DNA from: Alphaproteobacteria bacterium | Lineage (GTDB): Bacteria > Pseudomonadota > Alphaproteobacteria > Rhodobacterales > Rhodobacteraceae | Assembly: GCA_024277955.1 (NCBI GenBank) | Contig: JAJRUE010000003.1 | Location: forward strand, 1-16,614 | Direction: 5' to 3' | Length of the DNA: 16,614 bases | In this document: one piece after another, positions 1-6,546 of the stretch | Layout of the letters: each line of letters begins with the position of its first letter | Numbering within the stretch: the first letter of the stretch is position 1 | The notes under the pieces: generated by a model | What the model was told of the DNA's origin: nothing | Database searches by the model: none | The model's input: only the letters and a program-made list of their open reading frames with translations | Program-made: the position numbers and the translations under genes

Positions 1-501
1 CTTGCACCAGCGCGTCACCATCTCGATATATTCGGGCACCTGCCCCACCGCGCTGCCCATGCCGCGCTCGGCCATGCCGTGCGGGCAGCCAAAGTTCAGC
101 TCGATCCCGTCGGCGCCGGTTTCTTCCACCAGCGGCAGGATCTTTTTCCAGGCCTGTTCCTCGCAGGGCACCATCAGCGACACCACCACCGCCCGGTCCG
201 GGTAGTCGCGCTTGACCGCCTTGATTTCGCGCAGGTTCACATCCAGCGGCCGGTCGGTGATCAGCTCGATGTTGTTGAGCCCAAGCAAACGCCGGTCCGC
301 CCCCCAGACCGCGCCGTAGCGGGGGCCGTTGACGTTCACCACCGGCGGGCCGTCTTCGCCCAGCGTCTTCCAGACCACGCCGCCCCAGCCGGCTTCGAAC
401 GCGCGGCGCACGTTGTATTCCTTGTCGGTGGGCGGGGCGGATGCCAGCCAGAACGGGTTGGGGGATTTGATCCCGACGAAATCGGTTGAAAGGTCGGCCA
501 T
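1..501 (-). CDS. preA: NAD-dependent dihydropyrimidine dehydrogenase subunit PreA (N-terminal 167 residues, cut by window edge)
   Basis: This is the FMN-containing catalytic subunit that, with PreT, reduces uracil and thymine to their 5,6-dihydro forms in the first step of reductive pyrimidine breakdown in the cytoplasm. The visible part is the start of the dihydroorotate-dehydrogenase-like TIM barrel: it begins MADLSTDFVGIKSPNPFWLA, has GGVVWKT with Lys45, LGLNNIELITDRPL, and the FMN/substrate loop ELNFGCPHGMAERGMGSAVG at about residues 134-153. The frame is open to base 1, so the C-terminal ferredoxin-like 4Fe-4S part lies outside the window. The ATG at 501 follows AGGAGGA at ideal spacing. 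It lies 15 bp downstream of the small secreted-protein gene and should be in one transcript with preT. The Cys that serves as catalytic base in mammalian enzymes (…GLACGQ) is Val152 here. Family assignment is firm. Confidence 0.93.
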   Translation of the reverse strand, partial: MADLSTDFVGIKSPNPFWLASAPPTDKEYNVRRAFEAGWGGVVWKTLGEDGPPVVNVNGPRYGAVWGADRRLLGLNNIELITDRPLDVNLREIKAVKRDYPDRAVVVSLMVPCEEQAWKKILPLVEETGADGIELNFGCPHGMAERGMGSAVGQVPEYIEMVTRWCK

Positions 502-516
502 GAAGTCCTCCTCAGT

Positions 517-870
517 TCAATTGTTGCAGCGCGTCCACAGCGCCGGTTGTTCCTGATCAAGGCTCAGCATCAGCCCGTCGGGGGTCAGATCCGCCCGCAG
601 GGCAAGGCTGCGCTCAAAGGCGCGCACCGCTTCGCCATCGTTGAAATAGATGTTGGCGCAGGCCAGCTCGGCCACCAGCGGGCCGCGTTCGGGCAGGGCC
701 ACCGGCAGGTCGCAGACCGTGTGTTCGTTGAAGCCGATATTGCCCGGCTCGACATACATGATTTCGCCGGTTTCGGCGCACCAGCTGCCGGCAAAGGGGC
801 TTTCGGCCTGGCCGCTGGCGGGCCCGGCCATCGCCAGCGCCAACGCCGCGGTTTCAGGCCAGTGTCGCAT
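517..870 (-). CDS. Small predicted secreted protein with four cysteines, between preT and preA
   Basis: I do not recognise this 117-residue protein. It begins with a short Sec-type signal: MRHWPETAALALAMAGPASG with a hydrophobic Ala/Leu core and a probable cleavage near residues 18-22, so it should be periplasmic. The mature part has four cysteines (about 31, 53, 71, 115), an even number consistent with two disulfides, a GSWCAETGE segment, and a terminal WTRCNN. No membrane segment or catalytic motif is evident. Its ATG lies inside the end of preT (17-bp overlap), and its stop is 15 bp before preA, so it is probably translationally coupled and co-transcribed. Low-complexity antisense frames cover the same bases, but the signal peptide, operon fit and reading direction favour this frame. 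Function is unknown. A periplasmic role linked to pyrimidine use is only an inference from position. Confidence 0.72.
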   Translation of the reverse strand: MRHWPETAALALAMAGPASGQAESPFAGSWCAETGEIMYVEPGNIGFNEHTVCDLPVALPERGPLVAELACANIYFNDGEAVRAFERSLALRADLTPDGLMLSLDQEQPALWTRCNN

Positions 871-2185
871 GGATGTCCTCGGCCGCGTCGCGCCCCTCGG
901 CCACCGCCGTCACCGTCAGGTCGTCCCCGCCCGCAGCACAATCGCCCCCGGCCCAGACCCCGGCAAGCGATGTCCGCCCCGCCGCGTCCACCGCGATCTT
1001 GCCGCCCTCGATCTCCAGCCCCTCGGGCGCGCCCTCAAGCCGCTGGCCGATCGCCTTGAAGACCTGATCGGCGCGCAGCCGGAAGGTTTCGCCGGTGCCG
1101 GTCAGCTTGCCGCCCTCTTCCACGGTATATTCGAATTCCACCTCGCGCACGGCGCCGTTGCCGTGCACCGCAACCGGCTGGGCGTTGTAGATGATGTGCA
1201 CCCCCTTCGAGGCCGCAAGATCCTGTTCATAGTCGGATGCGCTCATCCGGTCGCGGCCGCGCCGGTAGACCATGGTGACATTCAGCGCGCCCAGCAGTTT
1301 CGATTGAACGGCGGCATCGACGGCGGTCATGCCGCCGCCGATCACCACCACATCGCGGCCAACCGGCAGGGTGGAAAGATCGTCCGCTTGCCGCAATTCC
1401 TCGATGAACCGCACGGCGTCGCGCAGGTTTTCCCGGTCTTCGCCCTCGGCGCGCAGGGCGTTCACCCCGGCCAGACCCAGCCCCAGGAAAACCGCGTCGA
1501 ACTCGGCCCGCAGCCCGTCCAGCGTCAGATCGCGCCCCAGCGCCATGCCGTTTTCCACCGCGATCCCGCCGATCTGCAGCAGCCAGTCCACCTCGGCCGC
1601 GGCAAAGCCGCCCACGGTCTTGTAGGCGGCGATGCCGTATTCGTTCAGCCCGCCGGGTTTGGGGCGCGCGTCAAAGATCGTCACCTCGTGGCCCTTCATC
1701 GCCAGCCGGTGCGCGCACGCCAGCCCCGCGGGCCCCGCCCCCACCACGGCAATGCGCTTGCCGGTCGGCGCGGCGCGCGTGAACGGATGATCATTGGCCG
1801 CCATCACCGTGTCGGTGGCATAGCGCTGCAGCCGCCCGATCTCGACCGGCTTGCCCTCGGAAACCTCGCGCACGCAGACCTCTTCGCACAGGGTTTCGGT
1901 GGGGCAGACGCGCGCGCACATGCCGCCAAGGATGTTCTGCGAAAGGATGGTGCGCGCGGCTGCGTCCGGCCGCCCGGTCTGGATCTCGCGGATGAACATC
2001 GGGATGTCGATGGTCGTCGGACAGGCCGCCATGCAGGGCGCGTCATGGCAAAACAGGCAGCGATCCGCCGCCACCGCCGCCTGGTGCGCGTCCAGCGGCG
2101 GGTGCAGGTCGGAAAAGTTTTCGTCCAGCTGGCCGGCGGGCAGGCGCGCGGGCGCGATACCGGGGGTCATCGGGCTGTTGGGCAT
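854..2185 (-). CDS. preT: NAD-dependent dihydropyrimidine dehydrogenase subunit PreT
   Basis: This is the electron-input subunit of bacterial dihydropyrimidine dehydrogenase: it takes electrons from NAD(P)H through FAD and 4Fe-4S clusters and passes them to PreA. The 443-residue protein resembles the small subunit of glutamate synthase. The N-terminal part has two cysteine sets, C43-x2-C46-x4-C51-x3-C55 and C90-x3-C94-x5-C100-x3-C104. An FAD-binding GAGPAGLACA follows at about 149-158, and a second dinucleotide fold VVVIGGGMTAVDAA at about 279-292. The start at MPNSPMTP is chosen because AGAGAGG lies 5 bases upstream; an in-frame ATG at 2332 would add 49 residues unlike the family and run through the probable promoter region. 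It heads the operon preT - small protein - preA and is divergent from accB. A glutamate synthase small subunit is the main alternative, but the adjacent preA decides. Confidence 0.95.
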   Translation of the reverse strand: MPNSPMTPGIAPARLPAGQLDENFSDLHPPLDAHQAAVAADRCLFCHDAPCMAACPTTIDIPMFIREIQTGRPDAAARTILSQNILGGMCARVCPTETLCEEVCVREVSEGKPVEIGRLQRYATDTVMAANDHPFTRAAPTGKRIAVVGAGPAGLACAHRLAMKGHEVTIFDARPKPGGLNEYGIAAYKTVGGFAAAEVDWLLQIGGIAVENGMALGRDLTLDGLRAEFDAVFLGLGLAGVNALRAEGEDRENLRDAVRFIEELRQADDLSTLPVGRDVVVIGGGMTAVDAAVQSKLLGALNVTMVYRRGRDRMSASDYEQDLAASKGVHIIYNAQPVAVHGNGAVREVEFEYTVEEGGKLTGTGETFRLRADQVFKAIGQRLEGAPEGLEIEGGKIAVDAAGRTSLAGVWAGGDCAAGGDDLTVTAVAEGRDAAEDIHATLA

Positions 2186-2296
2186 CTGAACCTCTCTGTT
2201 CACGTGGTCTTTTGGCGAACAGATTGCCACATTCTGAAATTTTATCAACTGGTAACATTTCCCCTTCGCCACAGGCCATTTCCCGCCAATGCGCCC

Positions 2297-2325
2297 TTTC
2301 CAGCCGGAAAGTGCTGGCGTATAAG
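2297..2325 (+). promoter_or_regulatory. Candidate sigma-70 promoter for accB-accC-aat
   Basis: TTTCCA (2297-2302, 4 of 6 to TTGACA), a 17-base spacer, then TATAAG (2320-2325, 5 of 6 to TATAAT). This would start transcription near 2332 and give a leader of about 50 bases before the accB ATG. An imperfect dyad, CCAGC (2300-2304) and GCTGG (2313-2317), lies between the hexamers and might be an operator. It is predicted from consensus alone. Confidence 0.4.
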
Positions 2326-2383
2326 CGTCCAAACCCTAGGCGAGGCCTGCCCGATACAGGCAAGAAAAACGAGCGAGGACCGC

Positions 2384-2893
2384 ATGGCGAAACAGACCAA
2401 CAAGGCGGATGTGGATTTCATCAAGGCGCTGGCCGAACTGCTGAAGGAAAACGACCTGACCGAGCTTGAGGTCAAGCGCGAATACGGCGAAGCCGACCGG
2501 CTGAACGTGCGCGTCAGCCGCCAGGTGCAGATGGTGCAGGCCATTGCCCAACCCGCGGTCGCACCCGCCCCGGCGGCGGCTCCGGCGGCCCTCGCCCCGG
2601 CCCCGGCAGGCGACGCCCAGGCCGGCGCCTCGGCCGCCGAAGGCGACCCGGCGGACCATCCCGGCGCGGTCACCTCGCCGATGGTGGGCACGGTCTATCT
2701 GGCGCCCGAACCCGGCGCCGATCCCTTTGTCAAGGTTGGCGACAGCGTCAGCGAAGGCGACACGCTGCTGATCGTCGAAGCGATGAAAACCATGAACCAC
2801 ATCCCGGCCCCGCATTCGGGCACGGTGAAACGCATCCTGGTGGCCGATGGCGACCCGGTCGAATTCGGCGCACCGCTGATGATCGTCGAATAG
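2384..2893 (+). CDS. accB: Acetyl-CoA carboxylase biotin carboxyl carrier protein (BCCP)
   Basis: This carrier bears the biotin that AccC carboxylates and that delivers CO2 to the AccA/AccD transferase to make malonyl-CoA, the first committed step of fatty-acid synthesis. The 169-residue protein has the usual plan: an N-terminal domain (about 1-50), a flexible Ala/Pro-rich linker (about 55-92), and a C-terminal biotinyl domain. The biotinylation motif EAMKTMN places the biotin on Lys135. The BCCP-specific thumb segment VYLAPEPGADPFVKVGD is present, which separates it from other biotinyl domains. GAGCGAGGA lies just ahead of the ATG. The gene is followed 12 bp later by accC and is divergent from preT, with the promoter region in the 198-bp gap. 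Confidence 0.97.
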   Translation: MAKQTNKADVDFIKALAELLKENDLTELEVKREYGEADRLNVRVSRQVQMVQAIAQPAVAPAPAAAPAALAPAPAGDAQAGASAAEGDPADHPGAVTSPMVGTVYLAPEPGADPFVKVGDSVSEGDTLLIVEAMKTMNHIPAPHSGTVKRILVADGDPVEFGAPLMIVE

Positions 2894-2905
2894 GGGCGCG
2901 TGGCC

Positions 2906-4249
2906 ATGTTCGACAAGATCCTGATTGCCAACCGCGGCGAGATCGCCTTGCGCGTCGTGCGCGCCTGCCGCGAGATGGGCATTAAATCGGTCGCGGTGCA
3001 TTCCACCGCCGACAGCGACGCGATGCATGTGCGCATGGCCGACGAGGCGATCTGCATCGGCCCGCCGCCGGGCACCGACAGCTACCTGTCGATCCCGGCC
3101 ATCGTCGCGGCCTGCGAAATCACCGGCGCCCAGGCGATCCACCCGGGCTATGGCTTTCTTTCGGAAAACGCCAAGTTCGTGCAGATCCTCGAAGATCACG
3201 GCATCACCTTCATCGGCCCCACCGCCGAACATATCCGCATCATGGGCGACAAGATCACCGCCATCGACACCATGAAGGCGCTTGGCGTGCCCTGCGTCCC
3301 CGGCTCGGGCGGCGGGGTTGCCGATGTGGCCGAGGCCAAGCGCATCGGCGCCGAAATCGGCTATCCGGTGATCGTCAAGGCCACCGCCGGCGGCGGCGGG
3401 CGCGGCATGAAGGTGGCGCTGAACGAAGCCGAGATGGAAAGCGCATTTCAGACCGCGCGCTCCGAAGCCCAGGCCGCCTTTGGCAACGGCGAATGCTATA
3501 TCGAAAAATACCTGCAAAAACCGCGCCATATCGAAATCCAGGTCTTTGGCGACGGCAAGGGCAACGCGGTGCACCTGGGCGAACGCGACTGTTCGCTGCA
3601 GCGCCGCCACCAGAAGGTTTTCGAAGAGGCCCCCGGTCCGGTGATCGACGCCGAAACCCGCGCGCGCATCGGCAAGATCTGCGCCGACGCGGTGGCCAAC
3701 ATCAACTATATCGGCGCCGGCACCATCGAGTTTCTCTACGAGGACGGTGAATTCTATTTCATCGAAATGAACACCCGCCTGCAGGTCGAACATCCGGTGA
3801 CCGAGGCGATCTTTGGCGTCGATCTGGTGCGCGAACAGATCCGCGTCGCCGAGGGGCTGGGCATGTCCTTTACCCAGGACGATCTTGAGGTGAACGGCCA
3901 CGCCATCGAGGTGCGCATCAACGCCGAAAAACTGCCGGACTTCACCCCCTGTCCCGGCAAGATCACCCAGTATCACGCGCCGGGCGGGCTGGGGGTGCGC
4001 ATGGACAGCGCGATCTATGACGGCTACGCCATCCCGCCCTATTACGACAGCCTGATCGGCAAGCTGATCGTGCATGGCCGCGACCGGCCCGAAGCGCTGG
4101 CCCGCCTGCACCGGGCGCTCAACGAGCTGATCGTGGATGGCATCGACACCACGCTGCCGCTGTTCGAAGCGCTTCTGGCCGAGCCCGACATCCAGACCGG
4201 GAACTACAACATCCACTGGCTGGAAAACTGGCTGGAAACCCACCTGTAA
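2906..4249 (+). CDS. accC: Acetyl-CoA carboxylase biotin carboxylase subunit
   Basis: This enzyme carboxylates the biotin on AccB using ATP and bicarbonate. The 447-residue length matches the stand-alone bacterial subunit (E. coli 449). It starts MFDKILIANRGEIALRVVRA. The ATP-grasp part shows Lys115, Lys158, the glycine-rich AGGGGRGMKV (161-170), HLGERDCSLQRR, and the metal and active-site string IEMNTRLQVEHP with Glu275, Glu287, Asn289 and Arg291, one residue short of E. coli numbering. The ATG at 2906 is preferred over an in-frame GTG at 2900, because AGGGG is 9 bases from the former and only 3 from the latter. accC follows accB by 12 bp and precedes aat by 11 bp. The antisense strand also stays open for long stretches here, which is a GC-composition effect. 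Confidence 0.97.
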   Translation: MFDKILIANRGEIALRVVRACREMGIKSVAVHSTADSDAMHVRMADEAICIGPPPGTDSYLSIPAIVAACEITGAQAIHPGYGFLSENAKFVQILEDHGITFIGPTAEHIRIMGDKITAIDTMKALGVPCVPGSGGGVADVAEAKRIGAEIGYPVIVKATAGGGGRGMKVALNEAEMESAFQTARSEAQAAFGNGECYIEKYLQKPRHIEIQVFGDGKGNAVHLGERDCSLQRRHQKVFEEAPGPVIDAETRARIGKICADAVANINYIGAGTIEFLYEDGEFYFIEMNTRLQVEHPVTEAIFGVDLVREQIRVAEGLGMSFTQDDLEVNGHAIEVRINAEKLPDFTPCPGKITQYHAPGGLGVRMDSAIYDGYAIPPYYDSLIGKLIVHGRDRPEALARLHRALNELIVDGIDTTLPLFEALLAEPDIQTGNYNIHWLENWLETHL

Positions 4250-4260
4250 ACGGCGCCGGC

Positions 4261-4899
4261 ATGGATGACCCCCTGCCCCCGGCCCTGCTGCTGCAAGCCT
4301 ATGCCAGCGGCGTCTTTCCGATGGCCGAAAGCCGCGACAGCGACGAAATCCGCTGGTTCGAACCAAGGCGGCGCGGGATCATCCCGCTGGACGGCTTTCA
4401 CCTGTCGCGCTCGCTGCGCCGCCGGATCCGGCGGGAACCTTTCGAGGTGGCGCTGAACCGGGATTTCGCGGCCACGGTGGCGGCCTGCGCCGACCGCCCC
4501 GAAACCTGGATCAGCCCCGCGATCGCGCGCGCCTACGCCGAGCTGCATCGCGAAGGTTTCGCCCATTCCCTCGAACTGCGCGACGGCGACGATCTGGTGG
4601 GCGGGGTCTACGGGGTGACGCTGGGGGCGGCGTTTTTCGGCGAAAGCATGTTTTCACGGCGCACGGATGCGTCGAAAATCGCGCTGGCCTATCTGGTGAC
4701 GCATCTTTCGGCCAGCGGGTTCCGGCTGTTCGACACCCAGTTCCTGACCGCGCACCTGGCCAGCCTTGGCGCCATCGAAGTGTCGCGCGGCCGCTACCGC
4801 GCCCTGCTGGCCGACGCCATCGAGCGGCCCGCCGAGATCCGCGCCCGCCCGCTGCCCGACGCCTATTCGGTGATACAGTTCAACACCCAGACATCGTAG
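4261..4899 (+). CDS. aat: Leucyl/phenylalanyl-tRNA--protein transferase
   Basis: This enzyme adds Leu or Phe from aminoacyl-tRNA to proteins with N-terminal Arg or Lys, creating the destabilising N-termini that ClpS hands to ClpAP. The 212-residue protein has the family strings LLQAYASGVFPMAES, IRWFEPRRRGIIPLDGFHLS, the core GVYGVTLGAAFFGESMFSR, and FDTQFLTAHLASLGA. The N-terminus is short compared with E. coli, as is common in alphaproteobacteria. There is no clear Shine-Dalgarno in the 11-bp gap after accC, so translation probably depends on coupling to accC. Its last 37 bases overlap the end of the oppositely oriented DUF2155 gene, leaving no room for a separate terminator between them. 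Confidence 0.96.
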   Translation: MDDPLPPALLLQAYASGVFPMAESRDSDEIRWFEPRRRGIIPLDGFHLSRSLRRRIRREPFEVALNRDFAATVAACADRPETWISPAIARAYAELHREGFAHSLELRDGDDLVGGVYGVTLGAAFFGESMFSRRTDASKIALAYLVTHLSASGFRLFDTQFLTAHLASLGAIEVSRGRYRALLADAIERPAEIRARPLPDAYSVIQFNTQTS

Positions 4900-5486
4900 C
4901 GCGGGTGGTCCAGCGCATTGAGCGCCGGGCTCGAGGCCAGCATCCAGCCGCGAAACGCCTCCTGGTCGCTGCCGGCATTGCGGATCGACAGGAAGGCCGC
5001 CGCATCGCCGGTCGGGTTGTCCACCGGGTAGCGGCATTCGCCCAGCGTCACCTGGATGCGGCCAAGCTGCTTGGTCTGGTTCGGCGCCAGTTCGAAATCC
5101 ACCAGTTCGCCCGACATCTTGTCCAGCGCGCGCAGCAGCACCCCCTTTTCGGCGATGTCGGCGGGCTGGATGATCGGCTCTTCGTTGATCGGGCCAAGGT
5201 CCAGCGTGTCGCTCGGCTCATCCCCCAGCCCGAAAGGGCTGAGCGTCACCCCGTCGCCACCGTCGCCCGCCGCCCCGTCGCCGGGCTGCGCCGCGGGGTC
5301 CGCGGTGGGGTCGCCCACCGGCAGATCCAGCGTCGGGCCGCCATCGCCCAGCGGGGTTTCGATGATGGTGGTGTCGCCGGTGATCGGGCTTTCGATGGTG
5401 ACCTGCTGGGCACGCGCCGCCGTAACCGCCAGACCCGCCGCCAGACCCGCCGCCAGCGCCAGCAAGGGAAACGCCCGGCGCAGCAT
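4863..5486 (-). CDS. DUF2155 domain-containing secreted protein
   Basis: A 207-residue protein of unknown function. It starts with a signal peptide (MLRRAFPLLALAAGLAAGLA, probable cleavage after ARA near residue 26). An acidic, Gly/Pro/Asp-rich low-complexity stretch follows at about 45-95, then a C-terminal DUF2155 domain from about 112. That domain includes LLRALDKMSGELVDFEL, LGECRYP, AFLSIRN, FRGWMLASSPALNALDHPRYDVW and a final LNC; the two domain cysteines may form a disulfide. Its ATG shares one base with the stop of the mlaD-like gene (TGATG), implying translational coupling. The 3' end lies inside aat on the other strand. DUF2155 proteins are common in alphaproteobacteria; link to MlaD suggests an envelope role, but that is inference. 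Confidence 0.9.
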   Translation of the reverse strand: MLRRAFPLLALAAGLAAGLAVTAARAQQVTIESPITGDTTIIETPLGDGGPTLDLPVGDPTADPAAQPGDGAAGDGGDGVTLSPFGLGDEPSDTLDLGPINEEPIIQPADIAEKGVLLRALDKMSGELVDFELAPNQTKQLGRIQVTLGECRYPVDNPTGDAAAFLSIRNAGSDQEAFRGWMLASSPALNALDHPRYDVWVLNCITE

Positions 5487-5944
5487 CACTTGCTGCCGCT
5501 GCCGCTGCCGCTGACGAATTTCAGCAAAAGCTCGACCAGCCCCACCGCGCTCTGGGTGTCTTCGATCTCTGATCCGGGTTCGAGGTTGAAGGGCGACCCG
5601 CCCGGCAGAAGCTCCATGAAATTGCCGCCCAGCAGGCCTTCCGAGGACACCACGATAGCGGTATCGTCCGGCAGCGCAAGCTTGTCGGAAACCGTGAAAT
5701 GCGCTTCGGCGCGGAAGGTTTCGGGGTTCAGAACAAGGTCCGTCACCGTGCCCACCTTGACCCCGCCAAGCCGCACGTCCGTGCCCACCGAAACGCCCTG
5801 CACCGACCGGAACGAGGCGAAATAGGAATAGGTGCCGCTGTTGCCCCCCGCCAGGCCGCTGATCTGGCCGGCATAGATCAGAAAAGCGCCCGCCGCCGCC
5901 AGAACGAACCCGCCAACCAGAACTTCGGTGGTGTTTTCGGACAT
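5486..5944 (-). CDS. mlaD: MlaD-like MCE-domain protein (outer-membrane lipid asymmetry)
   Basis: An MCE-domain protein of the kind that forms the periplasmic ring of the MlaFEDB complex, moving phospholipids between inner and outer membranes. The 152-residue protein has one N-terminal membrane anchor (about residues 8-26, VLVGGFVLAAAGAFLIYAG). A single MCE domain follows (about 38-116: SYFASFRSVQGVSVGTDVRL, GGVKVGTVTDL, then SSEGLLGGNFMELLPGG). The C-terminal helix (QSAVGLVELLLKFV) ends in a Gly/Ser repeat GSGSGS. Length and the single MCE domain fit MlaD rather than multi-domain PqiB or YebT. The gene starts 5 bp after the NDUFA12-like gene and its stop overlaps the DUF2155 start. No mlaE, mlaF or mlaC is in the window, so the partner ATPase and permease must be elsewhere. 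Confidence 0.93.
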   Translation of the reverse strand: MSENTTEVLVGGFVLAAAGAFLIYAGQISGLAGGNSGTYSYFASFRSVQGVSVGTDVRLGGVKVGTVTDLVLNPETFRAEAHFTVSDKLALPDDTAIVVSSEGLLGGNFMELLPGGSPFNLEPGSEIEDTQSAVGLVELLLKFVSGSGSGSK

Positions 5945-5949
5945 ACGCG

Positions 5950-6333
5950 CTACTCCGGCTGCCAGGCCTCGTAGTCGCGCCGCTCGACCGGGTGGGCGCG
6001 CAGGATGGAGCCCTTGGGAACATAGGCGCGGTCGGTGCCGGTCAGGTTTTCCTCATGCGGCTTTTCCCAGGGCTTGTGCGGCAGGGGCGCGCTGGTGGGC
6101 GGCGCATCATAGGTGTGATGCAGCCAGCCGTGCCAGTCGGGCGATACCCGCGTGGCCTCGGCTTCGCCGTTGAAAATCACCCAGCGGCGCTTGCCGTCGG
6201 CGGTCTGGTAGAACTTGTTGCCCTGCTCGTCTTCGCCGACCAGCTGGCCCGTGCGCCAGGTATAGATCTGGGTGTTCAGCGTCTGGCTGTCCCACCAGGT
6301 GACTGCGCGAAAAAGCGTGTTGAGGATGCCCAT
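5950..6333 (-). CDS. NADH:ubiquinone oxidoreductase subunit, NDUFA12 family
   Basis: A 127-residue homologue of the mitochondrial complex I accessory subunit NDUFA12 (B17.2), one of the supernumerary subunits shared by alphaproteobacteria and mitochondria. It has the family features: a tryptophan-rich N-terminal part (TWWDSQ), GQLVGEDEQGNKFYQ, the conserved RRWVIFNGEAEATRVSPDWHGWLHH, then a proline-rich LPHKPWEKPHEENLTGT and YEAW near the end. It is soluble and expected on the matrix-side (cytoplasmic) arm of complex I. The ATG at 6333 has a strong GGAGGG four bases upstream. It heads a compact unit with the mlaD-like and DUF2155 genes. The nuo cluster is not in this window. Confidence 0.93.
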   Translation of the reverse strand: MGILNTLFRAVTWWDSQTLNTQIYTWRTGQLVGEDEQGNKFYQTADGKRRWVIFNGEAEATRVSPDWHGWLHHTYDAPPTSAPLPHKPWEKPHEENLTGTDRAYVPKGSILRAHPVERRDYEAWQPE

Positions 6334-6453
6334 CTAGCCCTCCGGTTTTGCTGGTTCCATCATATGGCGGATTGACGCGGGAAGGTCCAGTGGCAAGTGA
6401 CGGGCGCAGGTCGATCGGCGCTTTCGCACAGCCCCAAGCGCCACGCGGGCGCA

Positions 6454-6510
6454 GCCCCGGCACGGGGGGCCGCCCGGCGGCCAAGGCCCCCCGGCACGCG
6501 CGCCCGGGGC
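6454..6510. repeat. Nested GC-rich inverted repeat downstream of clpX
   Basis: The outer arms are GCCCCGG (6454-6460) and CCGGGGC (6504-6510); the inner arms are GGGGGGCC (6464-6471) and GGCCCCCC (6485-6492) around a 13-base loop. It begins about 37 bases after the clpX stop on the minus strand and could end clpX transcripts, but no U-tract follows the stem. It lies between clpX and the NDUFA12-like gene, whose promoter must also be in this 213-bp gap. Confidence 0.5.
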
Positions 6511-6530
6511 CCCCAAAATACCCGCCAATT
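6508..6530 (-). repeat. Copy of a GGCGGG-TATTTT-GGG intergenic element
   Basis: Read on the minus strand: AATTGGCGGGTATTTTGGGG, then GCC. It lies 17 bases after the clpX stop and runs into the nested inverted repeat. Related strings occur at 13011-13043 and 14549-14570 on the plus strand. A degenerate string of this form (CTCCGGCGGGnATTTT) is familiar to me from intergenic DNA of Rhodobacteraceae; I have not counted it. Confidence 0.45.
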
Positions 6531-6546
6531 GTCAGGTAGAGCGGCT

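Noticed and set aside
650..2893. A 747-codon plus-strand frame that runs into accB in phase
   Set aside because: It is antisense to preT for most of its length and only becomes meaningful at the accB start at 2384, which has its own ribosome-binding site and promoter.
2336..4366. A 676-codon open frame on the minus strand opposite accB-accC
   Set aside because: It lies wholly opposite accB and accC, which are certain. The product is a His/Asp/Gly-rich string with no domain; it is the usual mirror of high-GC3 coding sequence.
5487..6023. Extension of the DUF2155 protein upstream to 386 residues
   Set aside because: The added part is an alternate frame of the mlaD-like and NDUFA12-like genes; the signal peptide fixes the start at 5486.
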